Assembly (NCBI RefSeq): GCF_009856605.1
Contig: NZ_CP047242.1
Span: 5,708,501-5,772,500 of the forward strand
Direction of reading: 5' to 3'
Source of the DNA: Trichormus variabilis 0441
GTDB lineage: Bacteria; Cyanobacteriota; Cyanobacteriia; Cyanobacteriales; Nostocaceae
DNA length: 64,000 nucleotides
This document shows positions 56,479-64,000 of this stretch, one piece after another. How positions within the stretch are numbered: the first letter of the stretch is position 1; every line of letters starts with the position of its first letter. The position numbers were made by a program, and so were the translations under genes. Under the pieces are notes generated by a model, which did not search any database, was not told the origin of the DNA, and saw only the letters and a program-made list of their open reading frames with translations.

Positions 56479-57846
56479 TTATTTAACTTTCTCGTCATCA
56501 CCTAACATTTTTAATAGCTTCCTCCCTACTAAAACACTAACAATTCCGGCACCAACCACCTCCACTGCTTGTACAACTTTTTTACCTACATCGTGAGGGT
56601 CTAGGTGGTGATGAAAAATCTCTTCATCCACCCATTCCGTTGTGGCTTGAAAGTCATGAATTGGTGTTGGTAATAGTGTTAAATAAGTGCCTTGACGGAT
56701 TAAGTGTGCGGGTTCGCCTACAACTTCAAAAACATTGAATAAGTTAGCAGCAGCATCATTTAACCCCAACTTCAATAGAGTTCCTCGAATGTTCACCTTA
56801 GCAGGTTCGAGTTCTTCTCCTAGTGCAAGTGCTTTCAAATTATGAGCTATATTTGCTCCTTGTTGATAAGCGACTTGGGCTGTAGGCGGTAGGAAACTAT
56901 CCTGAACTGCTGCACAATCACCACCTGCAAAAACTTCTGGAAAATCGAGAAATTGCATAGTGGAAGTGACTAGGGGACGGCTGTGATGATCTCGATGTTC
57001 TTGGGGAATTGGTAACTCTTGAATTAGGGGATGGATAGAAGTACCAGCAGTCCAGATTGTGGTATGTGTTGTCAGTGTCTTAATTTCACCATGACTTTTA
57101 TATTCAACTGCATTTGGATGCACAGCAGTAGCTTCTGCTTCTGTAATAATTTCTATTGCTACGCTACGTTTTTGTAATTCTTTTTCAGCAATTGGACGCA
57201 AAGGATCGTTAATATCGCCATCAAGAATTTTTTGACCATGATTGAGTAGAATCACACGGATTTCCTCAGAGTTACCACCCAAAGCAGCATACCAATGTGG
57301 GAGAAAATCAGCTAAAGTTGCTGCCATTTCCACACCAGAAGCGCCACCACCAACTACAACTACTGTTAATAGTTGGCGGCGTTGTTTTATATCTTCAGTT
57401 TGGATGGCTTTTTGTAAACAGTCACGTAAATGTCTGTCAAGTGCGATCGCATCTGCTTGCGTCCAGAAAGGAAAAGCATTAATATTCGCACCTTCAATAT
57501 GATGATAGCCAGTAACACTACCTAAAGCTAATACTAAGTTGCTGTAACTGTAGGAATTACCCGACGCTAATTTAACTTCCCGTTGATGTAAGTCTATCGT
57601 CTGTACAGTATCTTGCACAAAGATGACACCACTACCTTTAAGCAATTCCGAAAAACGCGGTACTACTTGAAAGCTATCCATTTCGTTATCGAAATATTCA
57701 TATAGTAGCGGCTTAAAGCAAAAGCGCTCATTTCTATCAATCAAAATCACAGAACGAGGATAATGTTCATGTGCTAGGTGTAACGCTGTAAATAGTCCGG
57801 TAAAACCACCGCCGACAATCACAGTTTGATATATTGGGCTGTTCAT
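56479..57846 (-). CDS. Type II NAD(P)H:quinone dehydrogenase (NDH-2)
   Basis: 455 residues. FAD-binding motif VIVGGGFTGLFTALHLA (9-25), second dinucleotide fold VVVGGGASGVEMAATLADF (about 160-180) for NAD(P)H, ATH/FAD segment FAGGDCAAV and QQGANIAHNL. No membrane-spanning helix was evident; a C-terminal amphipathic stretch (VEVVGAGIVSVLVGRKLLKM) may bind it to the membrane. It passes electrons from NAD(P)H to plastoquinone without proton pumping. It lies 123 bp past coxC on the same strand, behind a quinol-type oxidase operon, so the two could form one chain. Confidence 0.9.
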   Translation of the reverse strand: MNSPIYQTVIVGGGFTGLFTALHLAHEHYPRSVILIDRNERFCFKPLLYEYFDNEMDSFQVVPRFSELLKGSGVIFVQDTVQTIDLHQREVKLASGNSYSYSNLVLALGSVTGYHHIEGANINAFPFWTQADAIALDRHLRDCLQKAIQTEDIKQRRQLLTVVVVGGGASGVEMAATLADFLPHWYAALGGNSEEIRVILLNHGQKILDGDINDPLRPIAEKELQKRSVAIEIITEAEATAVHPNAVEYKSHGEIKTLTTHTTIWTAGTSIHPLIQELPIPQEHRDHHSRPLVTSTMQFLDFPEVFAGGDCAAVQDSFLPPTAQVAYQQGANIAHNLKALALGEELEPAKVNIRGTLLKLGLNDAAANLFNVFEVVGEPAHLIRQGTYLTLLPTPIHDFQATTEWVDEEIFHHHLDPHDVGKKVVQAVEVVGAGIVSVLVGRKLLKMLGDDEKVK

Positions 57847-57969
57847 AAAAAAGTAGTAGGGAGTGTAAATAAATAAAAGTTAGGAGAGAACCGTTGACTA
57901 AATTTATCTTGGAGGTGTTAATTATTGTGATGAAAATTTCATAAAATTACTCCTGATTTATAAATACTT

Positions 57970-58638
57970 TTATGCCTGCCAAAGATAGAGAAGTGAGAAT
58001 AAAAATACCCAAACTATATCAACAAAATGCCAAAACAATGTGGTAGCACTTACACCGAAGTGACCTTGATCATAGTTGCCTTGCCGGAAAGAAAAAACAA
58101 GCATGGTTATTTGCAAAATCACACCACTGAGAACGTGCAGGCCATGAAAACCTGTTAATACATAAAATGTAGAACCAACTAATCCTGTGCTTAACCTAAA
58201 ATCAAGCTTACTCCACTCAATTCCTTGACCGATTAAGAAATAAGTTCCCATACAAATCGTCATCAACCATAGCCAACGGAATTTATTTAGCTGATGATGC
58301 TTGAGAGCATTTTCGGCTGGTTGAATAACGAAGCTACTAGACAGCAATACCACCGTATTAATAATCACAAGAGTAGACAATTCTGGGCCCGAAACACCAG
58401 GTGGAAGCCAATTTCCTAAGTGCGTTAACCGCAAAGCAATATATGTAAAGATAAAGCTCAAAAAAACTATGCTTTCCGACAACAGGAACACGGTAAACCC
58501 GAAAATTGCTTTGCCATGATGGTCTTCAGCACGTCCGCCACGAACTGGTAGGAAACGCTTTAGCCAATTGGGTAGGTATCGCCACCATCGTTCTAAAGGG
58601 ATAGGACTTTCATCTACATGAATTACGCCACGGTTCAT
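57970..58638 (-). CDS. coxC: Cytochrome c/quinol oxidase subunit III
   Basis: 222 residues, five membrane helices, full length for cyanobacterial subunit III. HGKAIFGFTVFLLSESIVFL near the N-terminus, then GFHGLHVLSGVILQITMLVF and FWHFVDIVWVFLFSLLYLW. Subunit III stabilises the catalytic core. It is separated from coxA by 200 bp containing a family C palindrome, so its transcript may be attenuated relative to coxBA. Confidence 0.95.
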   Translation of the reverse strand: MNRGVIHVDESPIPLERWWRYLPNWLKRFLPVRGGRAEDHHGKAIFGFTVFLLSESIVFLSFIFTYIALRLTHLGNWLPPGVSGPELSTLVIINTVVLLSSSFVIQPAENALKHHQLNKFRWLWLMTICMGTYFLIGQGIEWSKLDFRLSTGLVGSTFYVLTGFHGLHVLSGVILQITMLVFSFRQGNYDQGHFGVSATTLFWHFVDIVWVFLFSLLYLWQA

Positions 58639-58699
58639 AGACTAAATTCCTAGTACAAGATTCCACAAGTTAGTTACGAATTAATTCAAACTTTTACTT

Positions 58700-58801
58700 A
58701 AGGGACGGACTTCCAGATAGAAAAATATCCCAAATGTAGGGTGCGTCAGTGCGAGAAAACTTAGCTGTACCAAAAAATTATTCATACTGACGCACCCTAC
58801 T
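58700..58801. repeat. Family C palindromic element inside the cox operon
   Basis: GGGACGGACTTCCAGATAGA leads to GTAGGGTGCGTCAGT (58737-58751) and its inverse ACTGACGCACCCTAC (58786-58800). It matches 24107-24200 almost base for base. It lies between coxA and coxC on the transcript, where it would form a strong RNA hairpin. Confidence 0.85.
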
Positions 58802-58838
58802 AACCGTCAATTTGGAATAATTTATTTTTTGGTGTTCC

Positions 58839-60500
58839 CTAATTTTCAGACTGATGATAATCGGGAGGTTCGATGACTGAGTATTTGGGATCACCATAGT
58901 CATATGGAGGTCTTTTGACGACTGGAATCTCTTTAAAGTTATCTCGCGGTGGTGGTGAGGTAGTTGTCCATTCCAGTCCAGTAGCGAGCCAGGGATTATC
59001 AGTTGCCTTCTGTCCATAAAGCAATGAACCCACCATATTGGCAATAAAAGGTAGTACAGATACCCCCAGCAAGAATCCTCCTAGACTGGCGACGATATTC
59101 CATCCTTGATAGCGTGGGTCGTAAGAGGAAATTCGGCGCACCATTCCCTGTAAACCCAATGGGAGCATAGGGAAGAAAGTCAGGTTAGCACCAAGAAAAG
59201 TTAACCAAAAATGCACCTTACCCCAGCCTTCAGCGTACATCCGCCCGGTGATCTTCGGAAACCAAAAGTAGATGGCAGCAAAAATTGCCATTGTGATGGT
59301 ATTAAAGACAATGTAGTGGAAGTGTCCCACTATAAAATAAGTATTGTGGACGTGGATATCAAACGGTACTGCTGCCAGCATCACCCCAGTCACACCTCCG
59401 AGCAAAAACATAGTTGCGCCTCCCATAGCGAACAGCATGGGTGTCTCTAGGTGCAGTTTGCTCTTCCAAATTGTGGCAGTCCAACCAAATGCTTTGACAC
59501 CAGTAGGTACGGCAACCAACATCGATGTCACCATAAATAACATCCGCATCCAGCCAGGGGTAGCACTGGTGAACATATGATGTACCCAGACAAAGATGCT
59601 GACTACAGCAATGCCTAAAGAAGCAATAGCCAGTGACCGATAGCCAAACAAGGGGTTACGGGAAAAGGCAGGCAGAACCTCAGCAAAAATACCGAAGGCT
59701 GGTAGCGCCATGATATAAACTGCGGGGTGGGAATAGAACCAAAATAAATGCTGGTAGATAATCGGGTCGCCATTCTCTAAGGGTTTGAAGAATTGCGTTC
59801 CCAAACTGAGATCAAATAATAGTAATATCAATGCACCTGTTAAGGAAGGCAAATTCACCAGCTGCAACAACTGGGCGCTGAGAACTGACCAAACAAACAC
59901 AGGCATTCGGAAAAATGTCATTCCTGGGGCGCGCATCCAAAAAATAGTAGTCACAAAGTTCACAGCCCCCATAATGGAAGAGATGCCAATCAGGACTAGA
60001 CTGACAATCCAAATAAATTCACCGTTAATTGGTTGACCTGGAGGAATTTGCAGACTAATTGGCGGATAAGACCACCAGCCAGACTGCGCCGTCCCATTGG
60101 GCAGCAAGAAGCTAGATATTAATAAAATCCCGCTTGGTGGAATCATCCAGAAAGAGATGGCGTTGAGTAGGGGAAACGCCATATCCCGTGCGCCAATCAT
60201 TAGCGGTACTAAGTAGTTAGAGATACCTGCATTGAACGGGATAATCCACAGAAAAATCATAATTGTCCCGTGCAAAGTAAATAAGCCGTTGTACAGAGGG
60301 CGATCAACTACATTTGATGCTGGCGTAATCAGTTCGGCACGGATGAGCATCGCCAATAGTCCGCCAATCAAGAAGAAAATGAAAGTCATCACCATGTACT
60401 GAACGCCGATCACCTTATGGTCGGTGCTAAAGCTGAGGTATTGTCGCCAGTTATTCTCAGGCTCATTTTGAGATGTTGCATCTAGAGAATCATGTGTCAT
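58839..60500 (-). CDS. coxA: Heme-copper oxidase subunit I (A2-type)
   Basis: 553 residues, 12 membrane helices. Heme a and CuB ligands are intact: LHGTIMIF, VHHMFTS and HVHNTYFIVGHFHYIVF. The proton-channel motif reads YSHPAVY instead of GHPEVY, marking the A2 subtype in which Tyr-Ser replaces the channel Glu. It reduces oxygen to water with proton pumping. The start overlaps the end of coxB by 11 bp (translational coupling). Electron donor is inferred to be quinol, because coxB lacks the CuA site. Confidence 0.96.
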   Translation of the reverse strand: MTHDSLDATSQNEPENNWRQYLSFSTDHKVIGVQYMVMTFIFFLIGGLLAMLIRAELITPASNVVDRPLYNGLFTLHGTIMIFLWIIPFNAGISNYLVPLMIGARDMAFPLLNAISFWMIPPSGILLISSFLLPNGTAQSGWWSYPPISLQIPPGQPINGEFIWIVSLVLIGISSIMGAVNFVTTIFWMRAPGMTFFRMPVFVWSVLSAQLLQLVNLPSLTGALILLLFDLSLGTQFFKPLENGDPIIYQHLFWFYSHPAVYIMALPAFGIFAEVLPAFSRNPLFGYRSLAIASLGIAVVSIFVWVHHMFTSATPGWMRMLFMVTSMLVAVPTGVKAFGWTATIWKSKLHLETPMLFAMGGATMFLLGGVTGVMLAAVPFDIHVHNTYFIVGHFHYIVFNTITMAIFAAIYFWFPKITGRMYAEGWGKVHFWLTFLGANLTFFPMLPLGLQGMVRRISSYDPRYQGWNIVASLGGFLLGVSVLPFIANMVGSLLYGQKATDNPWLATGLEWTTTSPPPRDNFKEIPVVKRPPYDYGDPKYSVIEPPDYHQSEN

Positions 60501-61425
60501 TCATTACTTTCCTTTCGTTGGCGTTAGCCCTTTGGGCGGCTCCGAAACAGCAATCTGGTGCGACAGTGTACCAGCCACTCTTAAACAAAGTTTTTGGCGG
60601 TTGGCTATACTCAGCAACAGCCTGATTTTTGATACTCATTGATTCGTGTTTTGCTTGGGTAAGCCACTGGTTATATTGCTCAAGGGATTCAACGTGTACA
60701 TTGGCATCCATCAAAGCAAAGTAAGTACCGCTAAATAAAGAATCTTTGAGCTTGTATTTGCCCATGCGAATGGGTGTAACCACAAGGTCAATGTTGCGTC
60801 CTGGGACAATATACTGCTGTAAGCGAAACTCAGGGACGTAAAAACTGTGGAGTACGTCCTTAGCGTGCATATTCAGGCGAGTACGAAGATTTACAGGCAG
60901 GTGCAATTCCTGACTAGTAACATTATTGGGATAGCGGAAAGACCAGTCCCACTGCTGGACAAAAACCTCAATAGTTTCATCAGCTGGTTTAGGGATATCG
61001 CTGATTGATGCGGCATAGACTGGTTCTTCTACAGGTGTATGCAAATGTACAACTTGTTGCAAACCTAAAACATCTAATTGCTGATATATATTGAAGCCCT
61101 GCCAAGCAACCCACAAAACTAGTAAGGTTGGAGTTGCCGTCCATAAAATTTCTAGTCTTATATCGCCTCTAGATGGGTGTCCCTCGCTGTAGTCATTTTT
61201 GGGTGCGCGGAAGAAAAGTACCGAGTACACCATCATGCCTACAAGCCCAAGAATAATAAATGCACCCATTGAAACTAAAAAGCTAAATAAATCATCAACC
61301 TTTTGCGCTTCTGCTGTGGCTTCCAGAGGCATCCAAGAATAAGCTACCTGCCCCATCCCATGACTAACAACGAGTAGCACTGCTATACAACCGACTATTA
61401 ATAAATATTCTAAAAATCTCAGCAT
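60490..61425 (-). CDS. coxB: Oxidase subunit II lacking CuA ligands (ARTO type)
   Basis: 311 residues with two N-terminal membrane helices (4-20, 48-72) and a C-terminal cupredoxin domain. The CuA region reads DSLFSGTYFALM (228-239): the canonical Cys, Glu, Cys and His ligands are Asp228, Leu230, Ser232 and Phe236; only His193 and Met239 remain. Loss of CuA is the mark of quinol-oxidising subunit II, as in cyanobacterial alternative respiratory terminal oxidases. The last residues (GAAQRANANERK) are encoded by a GCGTTAGCCCTTTGGGCGGC repeat-like stretch and may be an acquired tail. It overlaps coxA. Confidence 0.95.
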   Translation of the reverse strand: MLRFLEYLLIVGCIAVLLVVSHGMGQVAYSWMPLEATAEAQKVDDLFSFLVSMGAFIILGLVGMMVYSVLFFRAPKNDYSEGHPSRGDIRLEILWTATPTLLVLWVAWQGFNIYQQLDVLGLQQVVHLHTPVEEPVYAASISDIPKPADETIEVFVQQWDWSFRYPNNVTSQELHLPVNLRTRLNMHAKDVLHSFYVPEFRLQQYIVPGRNIDLVVTPIRMGKYKLKDSLFSGTYFALMDANVHVESLEQYNQWLTQAKHESMSIKNQAVAEYSQPPKTLFKSGWYTVAPDCCFGAAQRANANERKVMNDT

Positions 61426-61445
61426 AAACTCAGAGTGCTTGTCGT

Positions 61446-62051
61446 TTATTTGGGTAGTAAGTTTGAGTTTGCGCCTTCTGGGAGTAACTTAGCAGCAGTA
61501 ACATGAATGCCAAATTCTGATCCCATTTGCCCTCCTAAAGTTCCGTGAACAAACAAGATGCCCAGCATTGCGATACCTGCTAACAAGTAATTCCACTGCA
61601 CTTGTCTGGAAGCATCTTTGCGCCAGTAGTAGCGTTGTAAACCTCTCCACACAGTCATGGCAACAATCAGCCCCAACAAAAGAACACCACCCAAACCATG
61701 CAAAAGCATTGTCCAAGAGGCGTTTAACCCCCAATCACTCTTTTGATTAATTGGTGGGTTTGCCAGTAGTAGCTCGAAAAAACCAAATGCGACTGTGAAA
61801 AAAGTCACAGCAGCTGCGCCTAGCAGGTTGTACCAACCAACATCAAAGAAGTTGGCACGAATAGCAGTCAGTCCCAAGAATTTAAAGATGGATCTTTCTA
61901 GAGGAAAAATAGCTCCTGCTATGTCAAACAAGATGGCAATAATAAATAAGCCTAATGTTAGATGCACCAGTATTGGGTGCATAGGGATTTCGTAGGGCAG
62001 TCCGTTAACACCTAATTTCAATCTTAATTGGTCAATGAGTTGGGAGTTCAT
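61446..62051 (-). CDS. DUF2231 membrane protein, second
   Basis: 201 residues, four membrane helices (HPILVHLTLGLFIIAILFDI, AAAVTFFTVAFGFFELLLA, LLHGLGGVLLLGLIVAMTVW, YLLAGIAMLGILFVHGTLGG). DUF2231 genes commonly precede this oxidase type in cyanobacteria. The conserved His residues (MHPILVHL) could bind heme, but this is inference. It overlaps the upstream DUF2231 gene by 4 bp and is 20 bp from coxB, so it is part of one operon. Confidence 0.9.
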   Translation of the reverse strand: MNSQLIDQLRLKLGVNGLPYEIPMHPILVHLTLGLFIIAILFDIAGAIFPLERSIFKFLGLTAIRANFFDVGWYNLLGAAAVTFFTVAFGFFELLLANPPINQKSDWGLNASWTMLLHGLGGVLLLGLIVAMTVWRGLQRYYWRKDASRQVQWNYLLAGIAMLGILFVHGTLGGQMGSEFGIHVTAAKLLPEGANSNLLPK

Positions 62052-62617
62052 GGCGATATCCTCTGGTTCATCGCTTCAACAACTGGCTCAACGTGCAATC
62101 CGTATACCCAAAACAGCTTGCTTCCCAAGTACACTTGCAAGAACACTAAACAAATCAAAAATGTTGCCACACCAAGGTAAGCAGATGGAACTTTGAGGGG
62201 GTGGCGATTGCGAATCACCCAACGCCAAGCTGTAATAGCGGCAACGATCGCCCCAAGTGACCAACCCATGATTGTATGAAAGTTAAGTGTGGACTGGACT
62301 GCTGGATAAACTTGTGCCAAGCCTGCTTCAAACTGCCCAAAAATGATCGCGACAAAAATGGCGATCGCCGCAACAAACATATTCCAAAAACCGACCTCAA
62401 ACAAACGTGGATTGCGGGTAAAATAGCCGACCACATCGCAAAAGAATGAGAAAAACACCATTGCAATCACGAAATGCACAACAATTGGGTGTATGGGGTC
62501 GGGGTAGGGGAGATTTTGGCTATTAAGAAGCAGAGCGAACATCGCTTTCTCCTGGCTATCTCCAGACGCTGTAATATCAGTTAACTCTGAGCAGCTGGAA
62601 AAATTGCTCTCCACCAA
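62048..62617 (-). CDS. DUF2231 membrane protein, first gene of the cox operon
   Basis: 189 residues, four membrane helices. The family pattern DPIHPIVVHFVIAMVFFSFF parallels MHPILVHLTLGL in the next gene; HTIMGWSLGAIVAAITAWRW follows. Probably an accessory subunit or assembly factor of the oxidase. It is the head gene of the DUF2231-DUF2231-coxB-coxA-coxC operon. A Met at residue 26 (MFALLLNSQN) is an alternative start. Confidence 0.88.
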   Translation of the reverse strand: MVESNFSSCSELTDITASGDSQEKAMFALLLNSQNLPYPDPIHPIVVHFVIAMVFFSFFCDVVGYFTRNPRLFEVGFWNMFVAAIAIFVAIIFGQFEAGLAQVYPAVQSTLNFHTIMGWSLGAIVAAITAWRWVIRNRHPLKVPSAYLGVATFLICLVFLQVYLGSKLFWVYGLHVEPVVEAMNQRISP

Positions 62618-63120
62618 ACCACTCTTAGTAACTCTTATCTAACAAATGGAATCAAGAATACTATCGGAAGGGTGATTTAGAAGCAAAACTATTAATTCAC
62701 TTTTTTTACTGCACTGATAAATATTAAAAAATAAATATAAATCTTCGGAAATCTATCTTCTATTGGAAAAAACTAGGTACCCTACGGGTACTCTGCGAGA
62801 ACGCCTTTGGCGAACGCGGTAGCGTTCCGCAGGAAAGGCTGCGCCGACAAAACCGTACTTCGTCCCGCTACGCTTGAATTTTGTAGCTTTAGCTTCCCGC
62901 AGGGTATTTTAAATTGATTCATTTCTCAACTGGTTGGAGGCGCTCGCTACTGCAAACTTTTAAATTAATATCAGGATCAGAACAAGAATTATCAAAGTAC
63001 TAGATAGCTAATAGATGATTTTTGAGTCTGAAAGTGCGATCGCCTCCAAGTTATTAGCAGAAGAAATTATTTGTATCAAAATCTGCCGCTTGTTGCTATC
63101 TGAGTCAGGCAAAATTATAG
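62618..63120. other. Intergenic region, 503 bp, upstream of the cox operon
   Basis: It contains an AT-rich stretch (62690-62760), a palindromic element (62778-62906) and a HIP1-like GCGATCGC near 63036. The cox promoter should lie in the first 100 bp. No NtcA-type GTA-N8-TAC box was found there. Confidence 0.5.
62778..62906. repeat. Palindromic element with TACCCTACGGG ends
   Basis: TACCCTACGGG at the left and CCCGCAGGGTA at the right are inverted repeats with one mismatch. The interior has nested hairpins (GAACGCCTTTGGCGAACGCG, then GTAGCGTTCCGCAGGAAAGG). GC-rich relative to the surroundings. The ends recur inside the fold-back element at 50881-51154. Confidence 0.7.
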
Positions 63121-63930
63121 TTATTGCGGTGTTTTAACAGGTTTTAAATTCCTAGCTTTATAGAATGTTTCTAGGCTATTGCGATCGCCTACAAAACGCC
63201 AGTGCCAAGGTTCATAACTTACTCCTTGAGAATTGTCCTTGGGAAAAGACATCTCAAAGCCAAAGCGAGCTGCATTAGCCTCTAACCATTTAAAAGCTCT
63301 GGTATTTTCAAAAATAGCTTGTAAATTGGTTGTGGGTGCTGCACCGTCCCCAATATCCACAGCGTAACCTGTGTGGTGTTCACTATGACCAGGAGGAGCG
63401 CTGAGAGCTGCTCTTTGGGCTGGGGTTTGATTACGTTGAGCGCCGATAGCAAAAAATAATTGCTCTTGCTCTTTTACAGAACGAAAACCCGAAATAGGCA
63501 ATAGAATTACACCCGCACTCCGCGCTGCCTGTGCCATTTCTTGGAACCGTTGAGCAGCAGTTCTACGCATTCGGATGCGTCCATCCCTGCTGATTGGCAC
63601 TAATTCTGACTCTGGAGCCTCTGGGTAAGCCAAATGACCTAATACAGCTTGCAGATCAGCCGGGTTGCTGGCTGTAGGTATTGGTGTAGCATCAGCAATA
63701 GCTGGCGAAGGCTGAGACTCAGTAGTTTTTCTAGGCGTGGTGATAAAAAAAACAAAACCACTAACAATCGCCAGTATCACAAACGCGCCTACTGCACCCA
63801 TCACGAAAATCAGGCGTTGTAAGCGTTGTTTAGGTGTGATACCAGGAGTGTCGCGTAAGGCTACTGGGATATCATCACTAAGTTCATCAAATGGGTCGTG
63901 TGGCTCTCCAGAAAACCCAGCTTTATTCAC
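63121..63930 (-). CDS. VanY-like D-alanyl-D-alanine carboxypeptidase (M15B), membrane-anchored
   Basis: 269 residues. Cytoplasmic N-terminus, one membrane span (LIFVMGAVGAFVILAIVSGF, about 40-62), a Thr/Pro-rich linker, then a periplasmic M15B domain: PISGFRSVKEQEQLF, zinc motif GHSEHHTGYAVDIGDG (S-x-H-x-x-G-x-A-x-D) and EPWHWRFVG with the catalytic Glu and last His. It trims the terminal D-Ala of peptidoglycan peptides. The start codon is near the window edge; about 70 bp of upstream sequence is visible. Distinct from the M15-like protein at 7835-8677. Confidence 0.92.
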   Translation of the reverse strand: MNKAGFSGEPHDPFDELSDDIPVALRDTPGITPKQRLQRLIFVMGAVGAFVILAIVSGFVFFITTPRKTTESQPSPAIADATPIPTASNPADLQAVLGHLAYPEAPESELVPISRDGRIRMRRTAAQRFQEMAQAARSAGVILLPISGFRSVKEQEQLFFAIGAQRNQTPAQRAALSAPPGHSEHHTGYAVDIGDGAAPTTNLQAIFENTRAFKWLEANAARFGFEMSFPKDNSQGVSYEPWHWRFVGDRNSLETFYKARNLKPVKTPQ

Positions 63931-64000
63931 AGGTCAACTCCTGGCTTTGTGGAACTCTCATAAAAATTGTAGACTTGATAAGAATAAGCTTATTGGGTAG

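Noticed and set aside
62618..62700. NtcA box upstream of the cox operon
   Set aside because: I looked for GTA-N8-TAC near the likely promoter and found only poor matches.
1..64000. tRNA, rRNA, tmRNA or other structured RNA genes
   Set aside because: Reading of the intergenic regions gave no T-arm GGTTCRANNCC pattern in a cloverleaf context; an automated scan would be needed to exclude them fully.

Overview
The window looks like chromosome from a filamentous, heterocyst-type cyanobacterium of the Nostoc/Anabaena group. The evidence is a psbA gene next to a high-light-inducible (Hli) protein gene, a cobalamin gene, many HIP1 octamers (GCGATCGC), 7-bp short tandem repeats of the GGGGATT/GGGGACT type, a giant Ser/Thr-kinase/ATPase sensor, and an alternative terminal oxidase operon. 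The species call is inference. No tRNA, rRNA or CRISPR array was recognised.

Layout. 1-7 kb: the N-terminal two thirds of a giant kinase/AAA/TPR sensor, then an unusual 841-residue fusion of a cyclic-nucleotide-binding domain, a decayed sigma54-activator AAA domain and a polytopic Fe-S electron-transfer domain. 7-12.6 kb: secreted proteins, an M15 peptidase, mnmG and a membrane-anchored protein. 12.5-16 kb: two paralogous histidine kinases, both with tandem-repeat DNA translated inside the HisKA hairpin; the second has lost its ATP-binding motifs. 16.5-23 kb: an EgtD-like methyltransferase, mtnA, a CPA2 antiporter with Usp-like tail, a beta-lactamase-fold protein without its metal motif, panD and ppa. 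23-27 kb: a small membrane protein, an aroC pseudogene beside a palindromic element, and three unrecognised genes. 27-31.5 kb: psbA (Glu130 form) divergent from an hli gene, each with an HLR1-like motif upstream, then a DUF362 protein and aspA. 31.5-44.3 kb: two similar P-type cation ATPases bracketing cobL, a metallochaperone, argS and a two-gene ATPase/TOPRIM-like cassette. 44.6-56.5 kb: a degenerate AAA protein, an AGE-family epimerase, and a surface-polysaccharide region (three GT4 glycosyltransferases, a PIG-L deacetylase, a beta-propeller protein). 56.5-64 kb: a type II NAD(P)H dehydrogenase followed by a DUF2231-DUF2231-coxB-coxA-coxC operon of the quinol-oxidase (ARTO) type, and a VanY-like peptidase.

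Genes that appear to work together: psbA and hli as a high-light pair; NDH-2 plus the CuA-less oxidase as a short NAD(P)H-quinone-oxygen chain; panD with the beta-lactamase-fold protein as a probable two-gene transcript; the glycosyltransferases and PIG-L enzyme in glycan synthesis; and the ATPase/TOPRIM pair as a candidate defence module.

Intergenic DNA is rich in small palindromic elements of at least five families. One family (ends GAGGTTGTTTGAAAAGT, 3-bp TNA duplications) can be tied to an IS5-type transposase remnant in the same window. Strongest leads for novelty are the 841-residue sensor/electron-transfer fusion, the ATPase/TOPRIM cassette, and the repeat-expanded kinase/pseudokinase pair.
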